A stretch of 58,734 nucleotides of DNA, taken from DASPJR01 sp035628505. GTDB lineage: Bacteria; Planctomycetota; SZUA-567; H5-PLA8. The notes beneath the pieces were generated by a model. The model was not told where the DNA came from. It worked only from the letters and a program-made list of their open reading frames with translations, and did no database searches. Positions 30,577 to 38,291 of the stretch are shown piece by piece. The position numbers were made by a program, and so were the translations under genes. The stretch spans positions 1 through 58,734 of the forward strand of contig DASPJR010000055.1 of assembly GCA_035628505.1 (NCBI GenBank), in the 5' to 3' direction. Position 1 is the first letter of the stretch. Each line of letters begins with the position of its first letter.

Positions 30577-31515
30577 ATGCAGGACGAAAGAATCGGCGCC
30601 GGCTTTGACGGCGCTGCAACGGCCGACACGGCAACGGGCAGTTTGCCGCGGACGGAAATCACGGAGGCCGGCGGGACGCCGGCGGTCCCAGCCGACAAGG
30701 GCGGGCGCGGGACGCGCGCGCTCCAGAAAAAAATTCCGCGCTGGCAGCAGATCAGCGGGCTGACGCCGGACGCGGAAGAGGCGATGTCGCGCAAGGAACG
30801 GCGCGCGGCGATCAGAAAACTCTTCAACGAGTTCCAGCGCCTGCTGCGCGAGGCGCTCGCCGAACACGACGCCGATCCCGACTGCGCCGAGCGCTCGTAC
30901 TTGTGGGACCCCATCGACATGCTCTGCGGCGAGCTGGGCATCGCGCGCAGAAAGCTCTCGGCACTCTGCCGCGAACTGTCCGGCATGGCCGCGCATGAAG
31001 TGCTCGATCGCCTGCGCGCCGAGAAAGTCGAAGCGCAGCTCCGCGAAGAGCTGAAGGCGCATGCCCGAAAAATCCGCGGGGCGCCCGGCGCGTGCCCGGG
31101 CTGGACACTGGAAAAGGCGCGCTGCCTGAAGTGGGAGTTCTACCGGAGGCGTCAGGCGCTCAAGCGGGGCGATCCTTTCTGGGCCCCGGAAGCGGAAAGC
31201 GCGCGCCGCGGCTTCCGCAATTTCGCGCGTTACCGCCGCGCCTGCCAGCTGCGTTACGGAAAGACGCCGCAGGAACTGGAGCTGAGCATCTGCGCCGAGA
31301 TGGCCGAGTATTACGAGCACGCCGAAGAGCTTGCCTATCGCGTTCGGTATCTCGCGGAGCCCGAGCGTCACCCGAGGCTGCGTGTTTACGGCGAGCTGCC
31401 TTTCAACGACCTGTGGGCGCAGGCGCTGCGCGAGGATCCCCAGTGGCTGCACCGCCAGCGGGAGGTTTACGGCCTCGCCGAGGACTTGCATGAGCAGGCT
31501 GAGCGTTTGGAGTGA
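30577..31515 (+). CDS. Diverged AraC-type HTH protein with an insertion between the two HTH units
   Basis: 312 residues. The N-terminal 70 are low-complexity (ADTATGSLPRTE, GGTPAVPADKGGRG). IDMLCGELGIARRKLSALCRELSGMAAHEVLDRLRAEKV (split here: the first helix-turn-helix is LGIARRKLSALCREL) matches the first half of an AraC domain including the linker helix. RGFRNFARYRRACQLRYGKTPQELE matches the second half (GFxxxxxFxRxFkrryGxTPxeyr). About 60 residues rich in Trp, Arg and Lys separate them, where AraC proteins have almost none. No ligand-binding domain is visible. It is likely a DNA-binding protein, though the extra segment could change its mode. ATG at 30577 is set by AAGGAGG. It stands alone after a long leader. 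Confidence 0.65.
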   Translation: MQDERIGAGFDGAATADTATGSLPRTEITEAGGTPAVPADKGGRGTRALQKKIPRWQQISGLTPDAEEAMSRKERRAAIRKLFNEFQRLLREALAEHDADPDCAERSYLWDPIDMLCGELGIARRKLSALCRELSGMAAHEVLDRLRAEKVEAQLREELKAHARKIRGAPGACPGWTLEKARCLKWEFYRRRQALKRGDPFWAPEAESARRGFRNFARYRRACQLRYGKTPQELELSICAEMAEYYEHAEELAYRVRYLAEPERHPRLRVYGELPFNDLWAQALREDPQWLHRQREVYGLAEDLHEQAERLE

Positions 31516-31517
31516 AG

Positions 31518-31886
31518 GGCTCTTGGGTCCTGGCTCTTAGCTCTTGGCTGTTGGCTCTTGGCTGGTGTTCACGCAGGAATTTATCCGCAGGGGAAACTGA
31601 CATAGGAGGCAGTGATTAGATAAGACACGTGGTTTGACGGCTTTAAGTGATTGAGAGATCGTAGCACGATTTGCATACATCGTGGTACGGCTGGGTGGCT
31701 TTTTGGAAAAACGTGAGGCAAACGGAAAGGCCTCGGCCAAGCACGTGTTCTGCACGGCGTGCGAAAGTTTCGGGAAGACGGGCGGCGCCTCTCCGCAGTG
31801 GAGGAGAGAGGGCATAAGCCCCCGCAAATGCGTTTCACGTTTCGTCTTTTCTCAGCTAATATTCAGGCCTGGAGGTAAGTGATTCA
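31518..31886. other. Intergenic region upstream of mqnE with GGCTCTTGGCT tandem motif
   Basis: About 370 bp. The first 45 bp repeat TTGGCTCTT/GGCTCTTAGCTCTTGGCTG units (31524-31560), a simple repeat family. The rest is AT-richer. A small hairpin, CTCTCC-GCAGT-GGAGGAGAG (about 31790-31808), precedes the ribosome site GGAGGT at 31871-31876. Short frames exist on both strands but have no ribosome site or family feature, so none is called. Confidence 0.4.
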
Positions 31887-33050
31887 GTGAACGCGATCTG
31901 TGCCGATGTGCTGTCCATTCCGCGTGTATCCAAAGAGCTCGAAAGCGTCCGCGATAAGGTGCTCAGCGGGCAGCGGCTCTCGCGCGAAGACGGCCTGCTT
32001 CTTTTTCAGACCTCGGACGTCCTCGGCCTGGGCGAGCTGGCTCAACATGCCGCACGCGTGAAGCACCAGAACCGCGTGTTCTACGTCGTCAACGGGCACA
32101 TCAATTATTCCAATTACTGCACACTCTCCTGCGCATTCTGCTCGTTCTACCGCCGCAAAGGCAAAGACCGCCGCGAAGGCGGCTACGAGATGTCGCTCGA
32201 CGAGGTTTACCGCCACGCCGACGAGATCGCTGCCGGCGGCGCGACCGAGATTCATTCCGTCGGCGGTCTGCACCCGGATTTTCCCTTCAGCTACTATGTC
32301 GAGATGCTCCGCGGCATTAAGAAGCGGCATCCGAAAGTTGGCCTGAAGTTTTTTACGGCGATCGAGATTTACCACATCAGCACCATTGCCGGGCTGTCTG
32401 CAAAGGAAACGCTGCTCGCGCTGAAGGAAGCTGGACTGGATTCACTTCCCGGTGGCGGCGCGGAAGTGCTCGACGACGGCCTGCGCAAGAAAATCTGCGC
32501 GGGTAAAGAGACGAGCGCCGAATGGCTGGACCTGCACCGCACGGCGCATGGGCTGGGCATCAAGTCCAACGCGACGCTGCTTTACGGGCACTTCGAAACA
32601 GCCGCGCAGCGCGTGGATCATCTGCTGCAGCTTCGCGCGCTACAGGACGAGACCGGCGGCTTTCTCGCGTTCATTCCACTGAGCTACCATCCGGACAATA
32701 ATGTGCTGAAGGTCGAACATGGGCCGAGCGGCCTCGATGAGATCCGCACGTACGCGGCTTCGCGCCTGCTGCTCGATAATTTTCCGCACATCAAAGCGTA
32801 CTGGATCATGCTCTCGATCCCGATTGCGCAGGTCACGCTGGCGTACGGCGCGAGCGACTTCGACGGCACGGTGCTGCAGGAAAAAATCTACCACATGGCC
32901 GGCGCGCAGACGCCGCAGGCGCTGACGGTGAACGACCTGCAGCGCCTGATTCGCGAAGCGGGCGGTGAGCCGGTTGAGCGCGATCATTTGTACCGGAGGG
33001 TTGTGCGCGGCGCGGGCGGGCCGCTGGACTGGAATGTGAGTGTCGAATAA
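31887..33050 (+). CDS. mqnE: Aminodeoxyfutalosine synthase (menaquinone, futalosine route)
   Basis: 387 residues. MqnE joins the chorismate-derived enolpyruvyl benzoate with SAM to give 6-amino-6-deoxyfutalosine, an early step of menaquinone synthesis. Seen: HINYSNYCTLSCAFCSFYR with the radical SAM cysteines C78, C82 and C85 and the aromatic residues typical of MqnE/MqnC; IHSVGGLHPDFPFSYYVEML; DSLPGGGAEVL; SNATLLYGHFET; and FIPLSYHPDNN. Start GTG at 31887, with GGAGGT 10 nt upstream. It indicates that the organism uses menaquinone, consistent with respiration and with the copper/haem protein at 21169. The other mqn genes are not in this window. A CGCCAAG array follows the stop. Confidence 0.93.
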   Translation: MNAICADVLSIPRVSKELESVRDKVLSGQRLSREDGLLLFQTSDVLGLGELAQHAARVKHQNRVFYVVNGHINYSNYCTLSCAFCSFYRRKGKDRREGGYEMSLDEVYRHADEIAAGGATEIHSVGGLHPDFPFSYYVEMLRGIKKRHPKVGLKFFTAIEIYHISTIAGLSAKETLLALKEAGLDSLPGGGAEVLDDGLRKKICAGKETSAEWLDLHRTAHGLGIKSNATLLYGHFETAAQRVDHLLQLRALQDETGGFLAFIPLSYHPDNNVLKVEHGPSGLDEIRTYAASRLLLDNFPHIKAYWIMLSIPIAQVTLAYGASDFDGTVLQEKIYHMAGAQTPQALTVNDLQRLIREAGGEPVERDHLYRRVVRGAGGPLDWNVSVE

Positions 33051-33057
33051 CAAAATT

Positions 33058-33090
33058 CGCCAAGGACGCCAAGGCGCCAAGAACGCCAAG
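33058..33090. repeat. CGCCAAG-decamer repeat element, copy 5 (one arm)
   Basis: Four CGCCAAG units in 33 bp between mqnE and the ABM-like gene, ending 9 nt before its AAGGGGA ribosome site. No opposite arm. Confidence 0.8.
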
Positions 33091-33110
33091 AAAAAAGAAA
33101 GGGGATTGTC

Positions 33111-33494
33111 ATGAAAGTGCAAATCATTGTGGCTGGTCTGTTGATGCTAAGTTTGTGTGCAGCGCGCGCGGAAGAGAAGAAGGGCGTTTTCGAAAAAGGC
33201 CAGGTGCTCAGCGTGATCGCGGTGACGACGTCGAAAGAAGAAGCCGACGCGTTCGTCAAAGCCTTCAAGGATGGCCCGAAAGCGAGCCACAAGATGGAAG
33301 GTTTTTTAGGCTTGGCTGTGGCCGAGAACACCAAAGTTCCGGGCTCGTTCATGGTGATTTCGCTGTGGAAGAACGAAGAGGCGCTGCAGGGCTACGTGCG
33401 CTCGAAGGCATTCGGCGAAGACCACGCGAACGTGAATTCGGTGAAGTCCGCCAAGCTGGAACCGCCAGGGCGGTACGTGATCAAGGACAACTGA
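33111..33494 (+). CDS. Exported ABM-superfamily-like protein
   Basis: 127 residues. MKVQIIVAGLLMLSLCAARAEE is a clear signal peptide. The mature part, about 105 residues, has VLSVIAVTTSKEEADAFVKAFKDGPKAS, MEGFLGLAVAEN and SFMVISLWKNEEALQGYVRSKAF, the beta-alpha-beta ferredoxin-like layout of antibiotic-biosynthesis-monooxygenase and IsdG-type proteins (fxxW...F..w..s..f...H). Such domains can act on small aromatic compounds or haem. An exported version is less usual; the substrate is unknown. The ATG at 33111 has AAGGGGA upstream. It follows mqnE after a repeat and may be co-transcribed with it. Confidence 0.7.
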   Translation: MKVQIIVAGLLMLSLCAARAEEKKGVFEKGQVLSVIAVTTSKEEADAFVKAFKDGPKASHKMEGFLGLAVAENTKVPGSFMVISLWKNEEALQGYVRSKAFGEDHANVNSVKSAKLEPPGRYVIKDN

Positions 33495-33505
33495 AGCTGT
33501 TGTTT

Positions 33506-33740
33506 CCTCTCCCCTTGCGGGAGAGGGTAGGGAGAGGGGTTAGCTGTTGCTGAAATTGGCGTGCATGAAAACAGAATTTTTCATTTCACATTTCTCAATT
33601 CTCGTTTGTCATTTTGAACGAGTTCGTATGCAGAGGCTGCTCAGATGAGAAATGAAAAATGAGAAATGAGAAATGACAGATTCTGTTTTGTTCGCCAGCG
33701 GCTAACCCCTCCCCCTAACCCCTCCCGCAAGGGGAGGGGG
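33506..33740. repeat. 235-bp inverted-repeat element, copy B
   Basis: Left end CCTCTCCCCTTGCGGGAGAG with GGGAGAGGGGTTAGCTG; right end GCGGCTAACCCCTCCCCC with CCCTCCCGCAAGGGGAGGGG. The interior is AT-rich, with several GAGAAATGA/TCATTTC units and AATGACAGATTC shared with copy A (30045-30264). It separates the ABM-like gene from folE. Confidence 0.75.
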
Positions 33741-33795
33741 GCCGAATTGGGCGAACCGTTCCAAGGAATTCGCCGTAAGAGAGTGGGGAAGAGAC

Positions 33796-34362
33796 GTGGA
33801 CAAAGTACGAATAGAGAAAGCGGTGCGCGAAATTCTGCTCGGCATGGGCGAGAACCCGGACCGCGACGGCCTCAAGGATACGCCCGCGCGTGTCGCACGC
33901 ATGTACGAAGAGATACTCGTCGGCATGCACAACGACCCGGGCGAGCATCTCTCCACGGTGTTCCAGGAGGATCACAACGAGATCGTGGTGCTCAAGGAGA
34001 TTCCCTTCTATTCGATGTGCGAGCATCACATGATGCCCTTTCAGGGCAAGGCGCACGTCGCTTACCTGCCGAATGGAAAGATCGTCGGCTTGAGCAAGCT
34101 CGCGAGGCTGGTGGAAGGCTTTGCGCGGCGGCTGCAGGTGCAGGAGCGGCTCACGTGCCAGATCGCCGACACGCTGATGCAGAAGATCGATGCGCGCGGC
34201 GTCGCGGTACTGCTGGAAGCCACGCATACCTGCATGACGATGCGCGGCGTTCAGAAACCCGGCAGCGTCATGGTGACCAGCGCGATACGCGGACACTTCG
34301 TAACCGATCATGCCGCGCGCGATGAAGTCTGGGCGCATTTTTATAATCGGCACGAGCTGTAA
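33796..34362 (+). CDS. folE: GTP cyclohydrolase I
   Basis: 188 residues, the usual size. It opens the imidazole ring of GTP to give dihydroneopterin triphosphate, the first step toward folate. Seen: NPDRDGLKDTPARVARMYEE, the zinc-binding FYSMCEHHMMPFQGKAHVAY with C75 and H78, GLSKLARLVEGFARRLQVQERLT, and ATHTCMTMRGVQKPGS with the third zinc Cys. The GTG at 33796 is the start, with GGGGAAGAG upstream. The nearby pabB and pabC genes (39734-42097) supply the other half of folate, but lie too far away to be in the same operon. A GTAGC palindrome follows the stop. Confidence 0.96.
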   Translation: MDKVRIEKAVREILLGMGENPDRDGLKDTPARVARMYEEILVGMHNDPGEHLSTVFQEDHNEIVVLKEIPFYSMCEHHMMPFQGKAHVAYLPNGKIVGLSKLARLVEGFARRLQVQERLTCQIADTLMQKIDARGVAVLLEATHTCMTMRGVQKPGSVMVTSAIRGHFVTDHAARDEVWAHFYNRHEL

Positions 34363-34366
34363 AACC

Positions 34367-34460
34367 GTAGCGCAGGCATCCTGCCTGCAGTCGTTGGGGA
34401 CGGTCTTCAATTCGGCCGGACAGACTGAACAGGTACTCGCAGGCTGGAAGCCTGCGCTAC
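34367..34460. repeat. GTAGCGCAGGC palindromic repeat
   Basis: GTAGCGCAGGCATCCTGCCTGC at the left (first 20 bases GTAGCGCAGGCATCCTGCCT) and GCAGGCTGGAAGCCTGCGCT plus AC at the right form a long imperfect palindrome of 94 bp. It begins 5 nt after the folE stop and its last bases run into the AGGAAC ribosome site of the next gene. Closely related copy at 53966-54031. Confidence 0.85.
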
Positions 34461-34472
34461 AGGAACATCGGC

Positions 34473-34745
34473 ATGCTGCAGTTCTTTCTTCTCGCTGCGC
34501 AGAATCTTCCTGCTGATGAGCAGGCCCGGGTGGAACTGTGGCTCTCCATTTTTACCGGCGTGCTGCTGTTCCTGATCTTTTCGCTGCTGATCCTGGCGGT
34601 GCTCATCCGCTTCATCGCGCTGCGTTCGACCCGACCCTGCCGCTGGTGCATGGAGTTCATATCGAACAAAGCGACTGTCTGCCCGCGCTGCGGAAAGGAA
34701 GTCAAACCCGTGGACGGACCAGCGGCTTCGGCGAAAGATGTTTAA
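34473..34745 (+). CDS. Single-pass membrane protein with C-terminal zinc ribbon
   Basis: 90 residues. One strong membrane segment (about residues 22-48, WLSIFTGVLLFLIFSLLILA), then a cytoplasmic tail with CRWCMEFISNKATVCPRCGKEV: two CxxC pairs 14 residues apart that should bind zinc. No family name comes to mind; small TM plus zinc-ribbon proteins are common and poorly studied. The ATG at 34473 has AGGAAC about 8 nt upstream, the site being formed by the edge of the palindromic repeat. It is downstream of folE and upstream of the ketoacyl-synthase-like gene, with no clear functional tie. Confidence 0.75.
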   Translation: MLQFFLLAAQNLPADEQARVELWLSIFTGVLLFLIFSLLILAVLIRFIALRSTRPCRWCMEFISNKATVCPRCGKEVKPVDGPAASAKDV

Positions 34746-34855
34746 AGATTTTGCAAGCAGTGTTGGCGCGGCGTGAAAAACGTTGTAAACCAAGCCAGCG
34801 GGCGAAACTCAAAATAGCAGCAGCGTGAAGGCTAAGCCGCGGCACCGTTTTTTGA

Positions 34856-35992
34856 TTGAGGATACGCACCATCGCACCAGCATCGCGGCGTGTCGTGATC
34901 ACAGGAACCGGATTCGTCTGCCCGGCTCCGCTGCAGGACGTCCTCGCCGGCCGCAGCGCTGCGCCGCCGGATCCATCGCCCGAAATTACGGCGTTCGAAA
35001 TTTCCGAAGGGCTCCCCGCCTGGGGCTTTGAAGTGCTCGATTTTTCCCTCGAGCAGGAACTTCCGAACATCAAGAGCTTCATCGACCGGACCAGTGCCCT
35101 GGCACTCGGCGCGACAAAGCGCGCACTCAGCGACGCTGGACTGCTTGCAGCCGAATCACGGCCTCAAGGCGTGGAGATCGGCTGCGGCTACGGCACGACG
35201 CTCGGCTGCCTGGAAGCGATGGGGATATTCTGGAACAAAGTCAAGACATCGAATCCGAAGTTCGCGCAGCCGCTTCCGTTCACCCAAGGCTACGCCAACA
35301 GTCCCTCCTCGCTGATGTGCATCGAATTCGGCCTGCGCGGTCCGGCGGCAACGTTCTCCGGCGAGCGGCTTGCCGGCATCGAGGCGCTGCTCTTCGCCGT
35401 TGATCAGATTGCCGCAGGCGCGGGCGACGTTATTGCCGTGGGTGCGAGCGAGAGTCTCTCGCAGGCGGCGTTTAATCACCTGCAGGCCGGCGGCGAACTG
35501 AGCCGCAGCGGCAGATGGGACGACGGCATAATCCCCGGCGAAGGCGCGGCGGTGCTCATCGTTGAAAGCCTGGAGAGTGCGCAGAAGCGTGGCGCGAAAA
35601 TTCTGGCTGAAGTGGACGGTGTCAACTTTTTCCCGCTCGATCCCAGGGCAAAGTCGGCGCCGATCCAGCTGGCCACGCCGCGCGAGCAGACGATTGCATT
35701 TGTCTCGACGCCGAATGTCCATCCGCGTGGCGGCTGGGCCAGCCCGCTGTGGAACGACATGCCCGCGTTTGCATCGAAGCTGTACACCGGAGACATGCTC
35801 TCGGTTTCGCCGCTGCTTGGCGCGGCGCTCGGCGCGGGCGTGCTTGCGAAAAAAATTCCGCTGAGCGGCGCGGGCGCACTGCCGCTCACGGCGCAGAGCG
35901 GCGCCATGATCGACGCTGGTTATTCCGTGGCAACGGGATATGAACCGAGTGGTACGCTGGGCGTGATAATGCTGAAGGCGCTGAAAACGTGA
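34856..35992 (+). CDS. Beta-ketoacyl-synthase-like protein lacking the catalytic Cys
   Basis: 378 residues. RRVVITGTGFVCP, FIDRTSALALGATKRALSDAGL, ANSPSSLMCIEFGLRGPAAT, and GEGAAVLIVESLESAQKRGAKI follow the N-terminal half of KAS I/II enzymes; LGAALGAGVLAKK recalls their C-terminal GHTLGAAG block. At the active site, where KAS enzymes have S-T-A-C-A-S-G, this protein reads S-G-E-R-L-A-G, so the nucleophile is replaced by Arg171. The catalytic HGTGT and NSFGFGG blocks are also absent. It may be a structural partner (like the chain-length factor of type II polyketide systems) or an unrelated thiolase-fold enzyme. Start: an in-frame stop at 34853 leaves TTG at 34856 or GTG at 34895; neither has a convincing ribosome site. 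Confidence 0.7.
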   Translation: MRIRTIAPASRRVVITGTGFVCPAPLQDVLAGRSAAPPDPSPEITAFEISEGLPAWGFEVLDFSLEQELPNIKSFIDRTSALALGATKRALSDAGLLAAESRPQGVEIGCGYGTTLGCLEAMGIFWNKVKTSNPKFAQPLPFTQGYANSPSSLMCIEFGLRGPAATFSGERLAGIEALLFAVDQIAAGAGDVIAVGASESLSQAAFNHLQAGGELSRSGRWDDGIIPGEGAAVLIVESLESAQKRGAKILAEVDGVNFFPLDPRAKSAPIQLATPREQTIAFVSTPNVHPRGGWASPLWNDMPAFASKLYTGDMLSVSPLLGAALGAGVLAKKIPLSGAGALPLTAQSGAMIDAGYSVATGYEPSGTLGVIMLKALKT

Positions 35993-36060
35993 CCGGGTCC
36001 TGAAGGTGTGAATGCAGTGCTGCTTGTGGGGAGCAGATGAGGGGAACTAAGGAGGAATGA

Positions 36061-37455
36061 ATGCCCGCTGAGGTTACGCCACCATCCAGCAAACACATTT
36101 CACCGGCAGACGATTTTCAGCTTTCCGATCAAGGCGACGGCGTAAAAACATTCGTCCTGGACACCAACGTCCTGCTCCACAACCCGGGCGCACTGTTTGC
36201 CTTCAAAGACAATCGCATCATCCTGGCGCTGGCAGTCATCGAGGAACTTGACCGTTTCAAGCGCAGCAATGACGAACTGGGCCGCAACGCCCGCGAAGCG
36301 ATCCGCTCCATTGATAAGCATCGTGTCGAGGGAAACCTTGGTGATGGCGTGCCGATGTCCAACGGCGGCGTTCTGCAGGTTGTTCTGCATCAGGACGTGC
36401 GCGAGCACCTCACGATGGCCGGCCTGAAAGCCGAGAACGCCGACAACCAGATCATCTCCGTCGCACTCGGGCTGCAGCGCAAAGGCCAGCGCGTCATCTT
36501 CGTTTCGAAGGACATCAACGCGCGTGTCAAAGCCGATGCGCTGGGCCTGCGCGTGATGGACTTCGAGCAGCAGAAAGTCGATTACGACAGCCTCTACCAG
36601 GGCTGGCGTGAGCTGCTTGCGCCCGCCGATCTCGTGAACATGTTTTATGGCGACAAGAGCGTGCCGCTTCCCGACGTACCCGGCAACCCGCTCGCGCCGA
36701 ACGAATTCGTGCTCCTGAAAAACGAAACCAACCCCAAGCACACGGCGCTCACGCGCGTGGACCTGATCGGCAAGGAACTTGTGCCGCTCACCGCCGAATA
36801 TGACCGCACGTGGAATATCGCGCCGCGCAGTGCGACGCAGCGCATGGCTTTCGAACTGCTGCTCGACGATTCGGTGCAGCTGGTCACGCTGGTCGGCCGC
36901 GCGGGAACAGGCAAGACGCTGATGGCAATGGCCTCGGGCCTGCAGCGCGTGATCAAGGACAAGCGCTACGAGAAGATCCTGGTCTCGCGCCCGATCATGC
37001 CGCTGGGCCGCGACATCGGCTACCTGCCCGGCAGCAAAGATGAAAAGCTCACGGCCTGGATGGGGCCGATCTTCGATAACCTGAAATACCTGCTGCACGG
37101 CCGCTATTCGCCGAGCCCGCTCACGCGCGAGCAGCTTTTCGAGCAGGACCTGCTTGAACTGGAAGCGCTCACGTACATCCGCGGGCGCAGCATCGCAAAC
37201 ATGCTTGTCATCGTCGACGAGGCGCAGAACTTAACGCCGCATGAAGTGAAGACGATTATCAGCCGCGTGGGCGAAGGCACGAAGCTGATCCTGACCGGCG
37301 ATCCGCAGCAGATCGACAACCCGTACCTCGACGCGAGCTCCAACGGCTTGACGTACTGCGTTGAACGCCTGAAGCACTCACCGCTCTTTGGCCACATGAC
37401 CCTCTTCAAGTCCGAGCGCAGCGCGCTGGCGGACCTGGCGGCGGAGAGATTGTAA
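36061..37455 (+). CDS. PIN domain-PhoH ATPase fusion (YlaK-like)
   Basis: 464 residues. Residues about 28-165 are a PIN nuclease domain with KTFVLDTNVLLHNPGALF, the invariant first Asp, EELDRFKRSNDELGRNAREA, and VIFVSKDINARVKADALGL. Residues about 240-464 are a PhoH ATPase with the P-loop GRAGTGKT at 279-286, LVSRPIMPLGRDIGYLPG, IANMLVIVDEAQNLTPHE (Walker B) and LILTGDPQQIDNP. The fusion is widespread; it is thought to be an ATP-dependent RNA helicase-nuclease acting in RNA turnover or rRNA handling. Start ATG at 36061 has AGGAGG 6 nt upstream. It appears to be a single-gene unit. Confidence 0.95.
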   Translation: MPAEVTPPSSKHISPADDFQLSDQGDGVKTFVLDTNVLLHNPGALFAFKDNRIILALAVIEELDRFKRSNDELGRNAREAIRSIDKHRVEGNLGDGVPMSNGGVLQVVLHQDVREHLTMAGLKAENADNQIISVALGLQRKGQRVIFVSKDINARVKADALGLRVMDFEQQKVDYDSLYQGWRELLAPADLVNMFYGDKSVPLPDVPGNPLAPNEFVLLKNETNPKHTALTRVDLIGKELVPLTAEYDRTWNIAPRSATQRMAFELLLDDSVQLVTLVGRAGTGKTLMAMASGLQRVIKDKRYEKILVSRPIMPLGRDIGYLPGSKDEKLTAWMGPIFDNLKYLLHGRYSPSPLTREQLFEQDLLELEALTYIRGRSIANMLVIVDEAQNLTPHEVKTIISRVGEGTKLILTGDPQQIDNPYLDASSNGLTYCVERLKHSPLFGHMTLFKSERSALADLAAERL

Positions 37456-37610
37456 AGCTTACGGTGCTTAACAGCGACTACGAATTGTTGAACGGGTTCC
37501 TGAAGGCCGTCAATATTTTAGCGGATCATCTTGCCACCCGCTGACAAGTTAATTTTTTACGCACTCTCGAAAACTGTTGCCGCCAGCGAAGTTAGGGGTA
37601 GACAAAAGGC

Positions 37611-38249
37611 ATGAACGCGCGACAGAGCCCAACACCTGCACCGGGGCCTGATCTACTCGCCCGGTACCTGAATGCCTACCTCCAGGCGCGCCAGATGAGC
37701 GACGTGGAACGCCCGTGGGGTCTCGGCGATGACAGCCTCGACAGTCTCTGGAGCCGCTTGACGGAGGCGGTTGCTAACGACCCGGCGAAGGTCAATGCGA
37801 TCGTTCGCGAAAAATTTACTGAAGAAGAACGCAGCCATATCGTCGAGACGATGGTGCCGCTGATTTTCGCTCTGCCGCTGCGCACGTATCCGGCGGAGCT
37901 TCGCGGCGCGCGCAGCGGCGAACGGCTGATCCTGAGCCTGCGGCACCTGGAACCGCACACGCCGCCGGCCAAGTCGGAGCACTGTGAAACGGGTTGCGCC
38001 GACAATGGAAAGAAGAAGGACAAGGACGACATTGAGTACGTCGGACATCTGCCGGTTGCGCTGACGGCGTCGGTTGCAGGCTACCTGCGGCGCGTGCTGC
38101 ACTGGCCCCAGGAAAAGCGCAGCGGACTGGTGACGATATCCTCCGGCGGCCGCCGCAGGCGCGTGCGCGTGACGATCCTGGCGCATGAGCGCGGTGTCGT
38201 GGTACGCTTTCTGGAGCGCGTGCAGTCGCCGGCGGACGGGCCGAGCTGA
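37611..38249 (+). CDS. Hypothetical protein with a C-terminal GspE/PilB N2-like segment
   Basis: 212 residues. The N-terminal 110 are helical (LARYLNAYLQARQMSDVERPW, IVREKFTEEERSHIVETMVP) and the middle has a short Cys/charged linker (CETGCADNGKKKDKDD). From about residue 150, ALTASVAGYLRRVLHWPQEK, GLVTISSGGRRRRVRVTILA and HERGVVVRFLERV resemble the N2 subdomain of GspE/PilB/PilT-type secretion ATPases (lkxmaxldixexrxPQxGri...R.stlpt..GE.vvlRlL), but no Walker motifs follow. So it is either a stand-alone regulatory fragment or a chance resemblance. ATG at 37611 has AAAAGG upstream. Flanked by phoH and the peroxiredoxin gene. Confidence 0.65.
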   Translation: MNARQSPTPAPGPDLLARYLNAYLQARQMSDVERPWGLGDDSLDSLWSRLTEAVANDPAKVNAIVREKFTEEERSHIVETMVPLIFALPLRTYPAELRGARSGERLILSLRHLEPHTPPAKSEHCETGCADNGKKKDKDDIEYVGHLPVALTASVAGYLRRVLHWPQEKRSGLVTISSGGRRRRVRVTILAHERGVVVRFLERVQSPADGPS

Positions 38250-38291
38250 AACGTTTTGGATGTAACTTACTCATGGGGAGGGGGAGGGATC

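Noticed and set aside
31537..31882. Short open frames on both strands upstream of mqnE
   Set aside because: They overlap each other and simple repeats, with no ribosome site and no family feature.
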